Shown: piece after piece, positions 8,420 through 16,149 of the stretch
How the letters are laid out: each line of letters starts with the position of its first letter
Numbering within the stretch: position 1 is the stretch's first letter
Assembly (NCBI RefSeq): GCF_008000895.1
Contig: NZ_CP042822.1
Coordinates: forward strand, 1 to 35,731
Source of the DNA: Methylobacterium sp. WL1
Lineage (GTDB): Bacteria; Pseudomonadota; Alphaproteobacteria; Rhizobiales; Beijerinckiaceae
DNA length: 35,731 nucleotides
Direction: 5' to 3'
The notes under the pieces: generated by a model
What the model saw: only the letters and a program-made list of their open reading frames with translations
Told to the model about the DNA's origin: nothing
Databases searched by the model: none
Translations under genes and position numbers: made by a program

Positions 8420-9618
8420 ACCTCATCCTGAATGTCCCGCCTGAGCGAGTCCGACAGCATATGCTCCGGGTCGGGCAGGTCAGGCAGGCCCTTCCTCATC
8501 AAGTCGGGGCGATAGTGTGCCAGCGCCCGCAGCTTCACCCGGAACCCTGCTGCGGTTCTGGCCGGTAGATCCGCGATGCGCTGCGCGAGGGCGGCGGCCG
8601 CCTCGCCGGCTTCATTGGCCGCGTCGTCGAGCGCTTCTGTGACGTACTCACCGTGGATCCGCAGGCGCTCGGCGTGCCACGCCTCCCAGGCGGTCACGAT
8701 CTCGTCCGCCCGCTCCTGCGCCTCCGGCCAAGGGAAGGTGTCGACGACCGTACGCGCGTCTGCCGGCAGGTTGTCCTCGGAGCGCACGGGGCGGCGGACC
8801 TCGCGCACGTAGGGCTTGCGCTTCATCCACGCTATGTCTTCGGACGTGACCTCATTGCCCTCCAGGTGATCCGGATGCGTGAGGTACTTGCCCAGGCGCT
8901 GCAGGTGGTCGGACGCACGGAACAGAAGTGCCGCCGGGCGCTCGGGCATGTGCCGGTCCGCCTCGTCCTGCGCCGCGTTGCAGGCCTCGCAGGCCGCGAT
9001 CTCGCGCTTGCGGGCCGCCTCGAACTGCCGGCCGAGCCGGATCAACTCGGCATCGACTTCGATCTCAGGTTCTCCGATCGCGAGGATGTCTTGCACGAGA
9101 CCAGTGCCGAGTTCGTCGGGCCAAGCGACATCATCGTTGCGCTGGGCGACACGGGCCTTGAGCTGAAGACCAGCCAGCGTCGTGGCGGGCATCGCGGCGA
9201 TGCGATCCTCGATCGCGCAAAGATCGTCCAAAGCGTCCGCGCTGTCCGCCTCGGCAGCCTCGACGCCAGTCCGCTTACGCCAACCCGGGATGAGCTTCTC
9301 CCATTCCTTCTGCGGCTCGCGCGGCGGCGGGGTCTCGACGGTCGATGCCCTATCCGAGACGATGCCCTGTTCTCTGATGGCTTGCGCGAAGGCGGCGGCA
9401 AGTGCTTCCCATTGGGGGCGGAGGGCGAGCAGATCGGCGTCGCTGCTCTTCTCGGCTTCGGACGCCTCAACTCGGATGGGGTACTCGTCCACGTAGGCGA
9501 GGGAGAACAGAGCGCCGAGGTTCAGTTCGTGACCGACCGTCTCAATCTGCAACTCGCGCTCACTCGCCAGCGGGTAGAGGCGGGCGTACTCGGCCGGGGT
9601 GATGTCACCTGCGTCCAT
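8335..9618 (-). CDS. Hypothetical repeat-containing protein, 3' end replaced by the IS3 element
   Basis: A 427-codon frame of acidic, helical sequence with no named domain that I can assign. It contains two related modules: IAAMPATTLAGLQLKARVA at about residues 140-160, and IADLPARTAAGFRVKLRALA about 230 residues later. Between them lie DAELIRLGRQFEAARKRE and a Trp/Glu-rich stretch. Similar 'DAELI..G..F' proteins are common on rhizobial prophages and islands. The native frame stops matching at 8420, where the IS ends; the last 28 residues come from IS sequence, so the C-terminus is lost. A long frame on the plus strand (8653-9642) is its shadow. The start codon overlaps that of the divergent gene at 9617. 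Confidence 0.7.
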   Translation of the reverse strand: MDAGDITPAEYARLYPLASERELQIETVGHELNLGALFSLAYVDEYPIRVEASEAEKSSDADLLALRPQWEALAAAFAQAIREQGIVSDRASTVETPPPREPQKEWEKLIPGWRKRTGVEAAEADSADALDDLCAIEDRIAAMPATTLAGLQLKARVAQRNDDVAWPDELGTGLVQDILAIGEPEIEVDAELIRLGRQFEAARKREIAACEACNAAQDEADRHMPERPAALLFRASDHLQRLGKYLTHPDHLEGNEVTSEDIAWMKRKPYVREVRRPVRSEDNLPADARTVVDTFPWPEAQERADEIVTAWEAWHAERLRIHGEYVTEALDDAANEAGEAAAALAQRIADLPARTAAGFRVKLRALAHYRPDLMRKGLPDLPDPEHMLSDSLRRDIQDEVGLPPFGGPGSKLVHRRSRDDGGVSERP

Positions 9619-10051
9619 GGCCTTGCCGAGGACGGAGGCTGATCCGAAGGCCGCCTGGTTCGTGCAAAACTACTACGACGCCCTGAAGGAAGCCGGGGGT
9701 GACACGTCATCCTCCGTCATTGATCGGGCGGCGTTCCTTGTCGGGCTCCGGCACAAGCCGCTGGATATGCGGACCGCCATGACCGCGAAGCCGGTCAATC
9801 TCATCATCTACAACCCCGGCGCCAGCCAGGGGCAGGCGTTGCCCGAAGCGATCCATCGGTGGGCGGCCGGCGACGTGAAGGTGAAACTGGTTGAAGTCGA
9901 GCGCGGGCAATTCGTCGTCCATGTCGATGGGCAACCGATGAACGGAAGCGCCTCGATCCTTGAGGGTATCCAGTCCGCCATCGAAGCCCGACCCGCCACG
10001 GACCCTGATGCCGGCAATCGGCTGAGCCGGGATGGATCTGTCGATGAGTAG
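9617..10051 (+). CDS. Hypothetical protein
   Basis: From the ATG at 9617 this frame gives 144 residues; a GTG at 9599 would add six. No domain is recognised. Composition is normal and includes WFVQNYYDALKEAGG near the start and a beta-like stretch KVKLVEVERGQFVVHVDG, which suggests a compact alpha/beta fold. It begins inside the start codon of the minus-strand gene (the two ATGs share CCATGG) and overlaps the HExxH gene by 20 bp, so it probably shares a transcript with the latter. Confidence 0.6.
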   Translation: MALPRTEADPKAAWFVQNYYDALKEAGGDTSSSVIDRAAFLVGLRHKPLDMRTAMTAKPVNLIIYNPGASQGQALPEAIHRWAAGDVKVKLVEVERGQFVVHVDGQPMNGSASILEGIQSAIEARPATDPDAGNRLSRDGSVDE

Positions 10052-10733
10052 GATGAAGGGGCGCCGCCGCCTGACCTGTCACCATGAAGGCGGCCACGCG
10101 CTCGTGCGCTGGTTCTTCGGGTACCACACCGATCGGGCGGTGGTGCAGACGGTTGAGGAACTCATTGCCGGCAAGCGTGTCCGAGACCGCCGCGGTCGGC
10201 TCGTAGCCTGCGAAGGTATCGTGACCGGGTACGATATCTGCGGGTGGCCGTTCGGCCGGCTGAAGATCAGCGGCAGCGCTGAGGATCAGGCCGAATACGA
10301 CCGGGTCCGAGCCGTCAGCCGTGATATCGAGCTGATCAACTGCTACGCCGGCTTCTACGCTGAGGCCGCCTACGCGCGGCGCTCTGTCCGCGGCTGCATG
10401 CTGGCTGGCGGCGGCGGCGACATAAAGAATTCCCGGGCCATCCTCGACGCCTGGCATCTGCCTGAGGAAGAACGCAGGGCCGTGACCCTGGCGGCCGAGG
10501 CCCTGGCTTCTGCGCTCGTGCGCTCGCCTCAGGGTGCAGCGGCGATAAAGGCGATTGCGGACGTCCTGATGACCCGCGGGCAGGCATCAGGGGATCGGAT
10601 CGCGGCCCTATGCCGGAAGGCTTATGGAGGCCGGGAATGCGCCTATGGGGCATGGGTGGATCACTGGCCGCCCACGCTGGATCAGATCCGGACAGGGCAC
10701 ATCCCCGAGCGCCGCGCGAAGGTCGCGGCCTGA
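10032..10733 (+). CDS. Stand-alone M41-like zinc metallopeptidase
   Basis: A 233-residue protein with CHHEGGHALVRWFF at about residues 16-29. The HEGGH is an HExxH zinc site of the FtsH (M41) type, where the usual form is HEAGHA. About 110 residues later LAGGGGDIKNSRAI resembles the FtsH segment that supplies the third zinc ligand, an Asp. There is no AAA+ ATPase domain and no membrane segment, so it cannot unfold substrates in the way FtsH does. It may be a phage- or plasmid-type protease acting on a specific partner. ATGs at 10044 and 10053 are alternative starts; 10053 still keeps the zinc site. It overlaps the upstream gene and ends before a strong terminator. Confidence 0.7.
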   Translation: MDLSMSRMKGRRRLTCHHEGGHALVRWFFGYHTDRAVVQTVEELIAGKRVRDRRGRLVACEGIVTGYDICGWPFGRLKISGSAEDQAEYDRVRAVSRDIELINCYAGFYAEAAYARRSVRGCMLAGGGGDIKNSRAILDAWHLPEEERRAVTLAAEALASALVRSPQGAAAIKAIADVLMTRGQASGDRIAALCRKAYGGRECAYGAWVDHWPPTLDQIRTGHIPERRAKVAA

Positions 10734-10916
10734 CACCTCAGTCCGTCCAATCCACGCCTGGACCGACTGCCATTCCAGATCGGCACTGCCAACTGGCATT
10801 CCCAATCCGGGATCCCCTCGGGCGTGGCCGTTCCGTCTCCGATAACGGTCTCTGCTCACTGTGCAGCTTGGGCCGTGTCGCGTACCTGGCCCCATCGCCG
10901 TGAGGAACGGCATCGA

Positions 10917-10950
10917 GCCCCGCCAGCCCTGAAACGATGGGCGGCGGGGC
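10917..10950. terminator. Strong hairpin terminator
   Basis: GCCCCGCC-A-GCCC pairs with GGGC-GGCGGGGC: twelve base pairs with a one-base bulge around a nine-base loop. It lies about 180 bp after the HExxH gene; there is no T run. The gap 10734-11051 otherwise holds nothing I can name. Confidence 0.6.
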
Positions 10951-11051
10951 AGCTCTCCCGCTATTCGGTATTGGCCGTCCCCCCGTAGACACGGCGCCCT
11001 GGAACGGATTTTCGACCTGCGGGCTTACTCAGCCACTCTAGGGAGGATGAG

Positions 11052-11138
11052 ATGCTTACGGGTAGCTTGCTGTGGCTCTTAGGGGTGCCGATCCCCGTCC
11101 TCATCCTGATCTGGTTTTTCTTCCTTCGAGGCCGGTAG
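11052..11138 (+). CDS. Small single-pass membrane protein, 28 residues
   Basis: A short gene with a strong ribosome site (GGGAGG at 11041-11046, five bases before the ATG). The product is almost one transmembrane helix: LLWLLGVPIPVLILIWFFF followed by the positive end LRGR. Small hydrophobic proteins with 'LLWLLGVP' are widespread in alphaproteobacteria without a known role. Charge at the C-terminus suggests that this end stays in the cytoplasm. Confidence 0.65.
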   Translation: MLTGSLLWLLGVPIPVLILIWFFFLRGR

Positions 11139-11191
11139 CGTCTCCTGGGCGACTACCCCGACATTGCCATCCCGGAGGCTATCCCGCCGCT

Positions 11192-11530
11192 ATGCGCACA
11201 GCCCTTGCAGCCATCACCATCGCCATCACCGCCTGTGGGGCTCAGGCGGTCGAGCCGGTGCCGAAGTTCAAACCCAACACCCTTTACCCTGATGCTCGGG
11301 CCTCGCTTCTGCAGCTTGGATGGCGGCCCGCACTTGTGCCGGCATCGAGTAAGGTGTGCGAGCGTCGCGAAGTTACCTGTGAAGCCTACCCGGAGGCCGA
11401 GACCTGCGCACCATTCGGAGCCGCAGCGTGTTCGATGCTTTGGAAGCGTGGCGAGCAGCTCATCAGCGTCATGACGATCGGTGACAACGACATGCTGGTG
11501 CGGTCTGCGTCATGCCGATCCGGCTGCTAG
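11192..11530 (+). CDS. Secreted Cys-rich hypothetical protein, possibly a lipoprotein
   Basis: A 112-residue exported protein from the ATG at 11192. The signal region ALAAITIAITACGAQA contains an ITAC that could serve as a lipobox; cleavage after AQA by signal peptidase I is the alternative. The mature part has at least seven Cys residues (VCERREVTCEAYPEAETC, then AACSM and ASCRSGC), which points to disulphides in the periplasm. GGAGG lies 14 bases upstream, rather far. It follows the 28-residue membrane gene by 54 bp and ends before a hairpin, so the two may form one transcript. Confidence 0.7.
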   Translation: MRTALAAITIAITACGAQAVEPVPKFKPNTLYPDARASLLQLGWRPALVPASSKVCERREVTCEAYPEAETCAPFGAAACSMLWKRGEQLISVMTIGDNDMLVRSASCRSGC

Positions 11531-11560
11531 TTTCGACGAACACAAAAAGCCTGCGACCTC

Positions 11561-11594
11561 CCCCGCCAGCACGTGATCAGATCGGGTGGCGGGG
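11561..11594 (+). terminator. Hairpin terminator after the secreted Cys-rich gene
   Basis: CCCCGCCA and TGGCGGGG form an 8-bp stem around an 18-base loop that itself contains GATCAGATC. It lies 30 bp after the stop codon. Confidence 0.6.
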
Positions 11595-11668
11595 CCGAGC
11601 CGGCTGGGGAGGGATCTGAAACCTAGCCGCAGTCGGCGCCGTAGACGACGGATGGCTCGTAAGGCATT

Positions 11669-11866
11669 TTGTTGGATTATGAGCTTGTCGCACGGTCAGC
11701 GCGCGTCGACGTTGTGCCCTGCACGGTTCACGCAGGCTGCTTCCGCTGGGTCATCACCTCAGCGGACGGCAATCGTTCGGAACGTTCGCCCTACGCCTAC
11801 ACATCTACAGCCGGGGCACGGGCAGCCGGCGAGATCCGGCATCGCGAGATCGGCGGCAGGATCTGA
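11669..11866 (+). CDS. Small hypothetical protein
   Basis: A 65-residue frame from a TTG at 11669. It reads like a compact beta sheet with a C-terminal helix: VDVVPCTVHAGCFRWVIT, then SADGNRSERSPYAYTS, then ARAAGEIRHREIGGR. The pattern of a strand, a polar turn with 'G..R.S.YAY' and an Ala/Glu/Arg helix is one I associate with small conserved alphaproteobacterial proteins, but I cannot name a family. The true start may be the GTG at 11713. Confidence 0.5.
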   Translation: MLDYELVARSARVDVVPCTVHAGCFRWVITSADGNRSERSPYAYTSTAGARAAGEIRHREIGGRI

Positions 11867-12058
11867 ATTTGATCGCCTCGCTCCCCTAACCCGGGCAAAG
11901 CCAGTGCGTCTCGAACCTCAGACAAGGTCGCTTCTGGCCGGATGGCCTGCCAACAGCACCTGGCGTAGCTCGGCCGGATGTCAGCCGGTCTCGCCCCCAC
12001 CCTGATCCCGAACCCCGTTGCGATGTGGCACGGGGCGATCGTGAACATCTCCGAGCGT

Positions 12059-12165
12059 GCCCGAGGTGTTCACGACACCATACGGCGCTGCGGCAGGCGA
12101 ACACGCGATGACAGGTGGGTGCGGACCGGTTCTCCGCATCTTGTCTGTGAAGCCTCGGCCGCGCG
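12059..12165 (+). repeat. Dispersed intergenic repeat, copy 2
   Basis: This stretch matches the minus strand of 5327-5430 (see copy 1). The gap 11867-12190 around it has no supported gene. Confidence 0.6.
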
Positions 12166-12190
12166 CTCTACTGAAATCAGGCGATCGGTC

Positions 12191-12412
12191 CTACGGCTCG
12201 TTGAGGTCGTGAATTCCGACCATGCTGGCGACGTTCAATAGCTGACGGATACACCCGCGGTGGCGCGCCGCAGCGTTTGGGTTGGGATCCTCTAGTCCGG
12301 CTTGATGGAAGGCTAAGAGTGCCCGAAGGCGCGGGGCGCGATCCCCAGCCGGCATCTGCTGCAGTTCAGATATGCTCGGAAAGCGACGCTTAACTGTCAC
12401 CTGATGCGGCAT
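12191..12412 (-). CDS. Small hypothetical protein
   Basis: A 73-residue frame starting at the ATG at 12412. It contains RRFPSISELQQM and LRALLAFHQAGLEDPNP, which look like ordinary helical protein, and RQLLNVASMVGIHDL at the end. No family is recognised. Its start lies back to back with a plus-strand ATG at 12411, so one of the two frames may be a shadow. Confidence 0.4.
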   Translation of the reverse strand: MPHQVTVKRRFPSISELQQMPAGDRAPRLRALLAFHQAGLEDPNPNAAARHRGCIRQLLNVASMVGIHDLNEP

Positions 12413-12859
12413 GGTTCAGGACTACGGATCCATCGAGTTACGTGCGAGCTTGGCCAAGATCACGGCACGGCCCAAGTCATCTATCTCTCCAGCGGTTGCC
12501 AAGCGGCGCCTCGATGCCCTCCGAGCCTGTGCAGCGAACCCGCAAGGACTCCGGGGCAACGCATATCCGACCGCAATGCCCGTTTTGGAGGCCGCGGTGG
12601 GCGCTCCCGCAGTTTTGGTCCTGGCCATCGAGCGCACGCCAAGCGCCACCAAAGCTGATCATCATCGGACTGCTATCCGGTGACATGGCCGAGCCCTCGC
12701 AGCGTCAGGCGGCTCTGACATGATGCGTACCGTCCTCCGGAAGATCGGAGAACTATCGCCAGCCTACGCAGACGCACGACGGGCAATCATCGACCCGGAA
12801 TGGGCAAGGACCACCGCGTCGATACGGGGAGGTCGAGGACCGAGCCGGACGCGAGCGAC
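12413..12859. other. Gap of about 450 bp with weak coding signals
   Basis: A plus-strand frame from 12411 to 12683 (90 codons) and a minus-strand one facing it are about equally plausible, so I call neither. A short plus-strand frame from 12721 begins MMRTVLRKIGELSPAYADAR and reads AIIDPEWART, which looks coding, but it runs into the Crp-type gene and has no clear ribosome site. Confidence 0.35.
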
Positions 12860-13611
12860 CTATTCCTGCTCCTGACGACCCAAGTGCAGATAGGTCGGGT
12901 TGAACTCGGCGACGGCAGTCAACCCCTCCCAGTCGAGGACCTTCAGGCGCCTGCTGCGCACTGTGACCAACCCGGCATCTCTCAGATCATTGAGGGTTCG
13001 GTTGACGTGGACGGAAGTAATCCCAAGCGCATCACCAAGTTCGGACTGTGTCATCGGCAGCGGGCACGTCCGCCCGGGAGCCAGCCCTACTGCGTCCATG
13101 CGCGTGATCAATTCGCAGAACAGATGGGCCATGCGGGAATAGGCTTCGCGCCTGCCAATGTTGAGCAGCCATTCGCGATAGAGGGCAGCATCGATCAGCG
13201 TGATCCCGCCAGAATGCGTCGCCAATGCGGGGATGGGCCCGAAACAGCGCCCGCATGGCGTCGTGTTGGACGAAGCCGAGCCTGCATGGGCTGACTGTGG
13301 AGATGCTGTTGTTGAGCACCTTGAGGTGCAGGCTCTGGATGTCCGGCACATCACCGGGACGTGGAACGCCGCGACCTGGCGCTTGCCCGCGAGGGTGGTC
13401 TTATACGTGGAGACGAAGCCGTCCAGCACCGCAAAACACCGGGACGGGCGATCCCCTCGCGCACAATGTCCTGGCGAGCGTCGAACTGCGCCTCCTGCAT
13501 CGGCAAGGCGACGAGTGCCGCCCGCTCCGCCTCGGACAGTTTGAAAAGCGCGATGCTCTCCACCTTGCGCAGGATCGGGTTCGGAGTGGACGGGTCGGGT
13601 AAATCGGTCAT
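12860..13611 (-). pseudogene. Crp/Fnr-family regulator interrupted by three frameshifts
   Basis: From the ATG at 13611 (TDLPDPSTPNPILRKVE) the protein can be followed through three frame changes to 12860. The pieces join as IVREG+DRPSRCFAVLDG near 13454, HVPG+DVPDIQSLHLKVL near 13356, and AFWR+ITLIDAALYREW near 13206. The sequence then is a cyclic-nucleotide-type beta roll followed by the Crp helix-turn-helix TQSELGDALGITSVHVNRTL. It lacks the N-terminal Cys set of Fnr. All three breaks fall in runs of G or C and there is no stop in the joined reading, so assembly error is as likely as decay. If intact, it would be a transcription factor of about 250 residues. Confidence 0.85.
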
Positions 13612-13869
13612 GCACTCTCCTCCTACGAGCGAGAGCAGGACGGCCCCAGCCGTCGCTTCTTAACATATGTGCTAATTCTTATCGCGGTTCTGAAAGTAAC
13701 TGGTCTGAGCTTGTTGGCATGACCCTCGAATGTGCCCCATGCCGCATGCTCTGCAGGTACAGGGCACAGCCCCGGAGGCCTTCAAGCGGATTGAAGACCG
13801 CGGAGAGAGGCGCAGATCTTGGAGGGTATTAGAACAAGCCGCTGTGTGCCAATGGCCGAGGCCAACCCA

Positions 13870-14121
13870 TCACCGCGTTTCGACCCACAGCAGCAGCAGC
13901 GCAGATACCACCAGCAGCGCGCCGAACAGCAGCAACGTTAAGAAATTGCGTCGCTGGATCGCCCCTTCGCCTAGTGCATCGTCGAGCATCGCGGCAGCCG
14001 CTGAACCTGCGGTTATTCCAGAGACCAAAATACAGGCGAACAGGATCGAGCCAGGGAGGGTCTGGGGCATCGTCTCGGCTATTGCAGCCGGCTTATCCCG
14101 GCACTTTCGATCGAACGCCAT
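13870..14121 (-). CDS. Small two-helix membrane protein
   Basis: An 83-residue frame with two hydrophobic segments: ILFACILVSGITAGSAAAAM at about residues 26-45 and FLTLLLFGALLVVSALLLLW at about residues 60-79. The loop between them is polar (LDDALGEGAIQRRN). No family is recognised. The gap 13612-13869 upstream of the neighbouring regulator holds no gene. The pattern of two clean helices makes a chance frame unlikely. Confidence 0.55.
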   Translation of the reverse strand: MAFDRKCRDKPAAIAETMPQTLPGSILFACILVSGITAGSAAAAMLDDALGEGAIQRRNFLTLLLFGALLVVSALLLLWVETR

Positions 14122-14236
14122 AGCCTGCCGGCACCCTTGATGCCGTCTTTGACTTTAGTATGCGGCGGCCTGACGCATGTTAGGGAGGCAACTGCCGAAA
14201 CTGTACATCTTCACGCCGTTGTGAAGGAGAACCGGT

Positions 14237-14488
14237 GTGGCGCACTACACGATCGATACCGACGACGATGACCTGCTCGTCGAGGGCGACTACGGCGAGG
14301 GCCTGACATGTCCCTCGACTGCCCGCCGCATGGCGCTGTCCGCGCTCCCGGACATGGCCAGGGACAGGCTGCCTGACGGTGACCGCCGCACATTCCGGGC
14401 GATCGTCCGCGACGAGAATGGAATGGAGATCTACTCCGCGACGCTCTCGCTCGTGGGCGAGTGGAAGGTCGCCCCTCCGCCCTCCTGA
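14237..14488 (+). CDS. DUF6894-like small protein
   Basis: An 83-residue protein starting at GTG 14237, with AAGGAG seven bases upstream. The order is a short N-terminal strand (HYTIDTDDDDL), an Ala/Leu helix (TARRMALSALPDMARDRL) and two strands (TFRAIVRDENGMEIYSATLSL). That order matches the DUF6894 family of small rhizobial proteins of unknown role. It is more compact than the relative at 1675-2082 and lacks its tail. A strong bidirectional hairpin follows the stop. Confidence 0.7.
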   Translation: MAHYTIDTDDDDLLVEGDYGEGLTCPSTARRMALSALPDMARDRLPDGDRRTFRAIVRDENGMEIYSATLSLVGEWKVAPPPS

Positions 14489-14501
14489 TCCGTGTCGCAC
14501 C

Positions 14502-14536
14502 GGCCGGGCGACCATATCATCACGGCTCGCCCGGCC
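14502..14536. terminator. Bidirectional terminator hairpin
   Basis: A perfect 10-bp stem (GGCCGGGCGA and TCGCCCGGCC) around a 15-base loop, between the convergent genes ending at 14488 and 14573. Confidence 0.7.
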
Positions 14537-14572
14537 TTGCGTAATTTCCGACCCAAAGTCGCCGCAGCCTTG

Positions 14573-15517
14573 TTAACTCTCGCCGCGCGCCGACCTTATG
14601 TCAGATGCTTTGGACACCTGCCGCCCGGTCTCACGGCCCGCATAGTCGATGTCAGGGTTGAACGACTGTTCCTTGAAGGGCTGGGCCGACGTGCGGTTGA
14701 CCTCCGCTTTGGCCAGCTTGAACGCCTCGGCCGCCGGGATCGCGAGACGGAGGACGGTGGCGAACCCCTCTAGGATCAAGTCCTCGGCATGCGGATTGCC
14801 GCGTGCAAGGTTTCGCAACTTTGCCAAGGTTGGCTCTGGGTTCGCCCTAACGCGGCGACGAAAGGACTGCCGGCGCCATTTGGCTGGCGCTCTAGCCGCT
14901 CTTTGACGGGCGGCTTCCGGTGAGCGAGTTTTATCTGCGTACAAGCTTCGATCTCTGTTGATCCCAAGTTTGAAACACTTTTTCCATTGGGCTGCAAGAC
15001 TACGATCCGGCAATTTACACAACGGGTCAGCACGCAATGCCGATATTTCTTCTGGCCTCCATCGTCCGGAATAATTTTGCCTTCGTGTCACGTATCCTCC
15101 GGAAGCCGAAAGACCTTCAATCAGCCTTGCTGCCTTACGCATTGTGTTGACACGCTGGCAACATTTATCCGAGCAATATATCTTATCAAAAACAGTTGTC
15201 TCGAACCTATCCCGGCAACTTGGGCATTCTAGCTTTCTCAAAGGCTGTATGTTACGCCCCGGACGCAGATTAATACCAGCCCTATGGCCTCTGATTTTAC
15301 ACTTACTAGAGCAATACCATTTGGTTATCGGCAAATTTTCAAAAGTTTCATCGCACATCAAGCATTTTTTATCTGCTCTACGAGAATTTAAACGGATATA
15401 CTTTAGACTTATACTTTCTGTAGTTGATATTACTGAACATCTGCAACCTGATGATCGGCCAGATTGGCAGATATTACTACGCTGAAGCGTTTCGTTGCAT
15501 ATCTTACACGTCGCCAT
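14573..15517 (-). CDS. Multi-zinc-ribbon protein with a Myb-like segment, AT-rich 5' half
   Basis: A 314-residue protein from the ATG at 15517, which has GGAGG six bases upstream. A longer frame to 15610 lacks a ribosome site. Four Cys clusters mark the N-terminal 130 residues: CKIC, CRC, then CLMC with WYCSSKC, and CPSC with IYCSDKC. The last two are CxxC-x(n)-CxxxC knuckles of the kind seen in DNA-binding and HNH-associated proteins. A segment RWRPEEISALRADP then RSLAAQWKKCFKLGI resembles a Myb/SANT helix set. The C-terminal third is basic and helical. DNA from about 15100 to 15500 is much richer in A and T than its surroundings, which suggests recent transfer. I infer DNA binding; no catalytic motif is visible. 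Confidence 0.7.
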   Translation of the reverse strand: MATCKICNETLQRSNICQSGRSSGCRCSVISTTESISLKYIRLNSRRADKKCLMCDETFENLPITKWYCSSKCKIRGHRAGINLRPGRNIQPLRKLECPSCRDRFETTVFDKIYCSDKCCQRVNTMRKAARLIEGLSASGGYVTRRQNYSGRWRPEEISALRADPLCKLPDRSLAAQWKKCFKLGINRDRSLYADKTRSPEAARQRAARAPAKWRRQSFRRRVRANPEPTLAKLRNLARGNPHAEDLILEGFATVLRLAIPAAEAFKLAKAEVNRTSAQPFKEQSFNPDIDYAGRETGRQVSKASDIRSARGES

Positions 15518-15720
15518 CGCCAGCCTCCGTAGCCGTCCGGCTATGAAAACTGTGTTCGGATTTTCGCTGGTCCTCAACCCAACTTGGTGGGCCCCCGCTG
15601 GCGCCGCCATGCGCTCGCTGGGACGGTGCGGGAATTGGCTATAAAGAGGCTCGCCCTATCCCGCGCGACCCGCGCGCGGTCCTATAGCCTCGGCGGCAAT
15701 CCTCACGTCCGAGATGCCTT

Positions 15721-15736
15721 AATACCTGCAAACCTG
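15721..15736 (+). repeat. 16-bp repeat flanking the partition genes, site 1
   Basis: AATACCTGCAAACCTG here recurs inverted and exact at 16899-16914, on the other side of the ParA and RHH genes. The gap 15518-15775 has no gene. Confidence 0.7.
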
Positions 15737-15775
15737 ATCGCAGGCTTCCCGAGCCGATCCCACTGAATAGCCGGG

Positions 15776-16084
15776 TCACCCCTTCTTGATGGGCAATCGC
15801 CGTTCGACCACCGGCGGCTTGCGATGCTTCAGCAGGATGTCGTTGAACGCATCGACCATCAGCCGCTCAAGCGGGATGTCGAGATCTTGCGCCAGCCTGG
15901 ACATTTCGACCCAGCCCGCACGGTTCACGCGGACCTGCATCGTCTTCAGATCAGACGGGCCAGGGGCGGGCGGCTCGGCTTCCCGCGAGGGCTCGGCATC
16001 ATCCGACACGGCCGCGGCGGGCACAGGTGCCGACGCCTTCTGCTCCACGAAGCTGTTGAGTTTCGGACGGACCGGACCTGCCAT
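15776..16084 (-). CDS. Ribbon-helix-helix partition partner (ParG-like position)
   Basis: A 102-residue protein: a disordered Pro/Ala/Glu-rich N-terminal half, then LKTMQVRVNRAGWVEMSRLA and DLDIPLERLMVDAFNDIL. The strand followed by two helices is the pattern of a ribbon-helix-helix DNA-binding domain. It lies 65 bp downstream of ParA on the same strand, the place of the centromere-binding protein in type Ib partition systems. Such proteins bind the centromere, repress the operon and stimulate ParA ATPase through their flexible N-terminus. It is not similar in length or sequence to ParB. The role is inferred from position and fold. Confidence 0.7.
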   Translation of the reverse strand: MAGPVRPKLNSFVEQKASAPVPAAAVSDDAEPSREAEPPAPGPSDLKTMQVRVNRAGWVEMSRLAQDLDIPLERLMVDAFNDILLKHRKPPVVERRLPIKKG

Positions 16085-16149
16085 CGTTGATGCCTCGATT
16101 GCGGATTGAAGGGATGCAGGATGTGCGGCTTACCGCGATGCCGCTTCTA

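Noticed and set aside
8653..9642. Open frame of 329 codons on the plus strand
   Set aside because: It lies opposite the 427-codon gene, is Arg/Leu/Gly-rich and shows no domain. It is a shadow in GC-rich DNA.
15598..15720. Possible tRNA or small RNA gene in the gap before the RHH gene
   Set aside because: I could not fold a cloverleaf or find a T-loop sequence. There is only GC-rich DNA without a clear stem.
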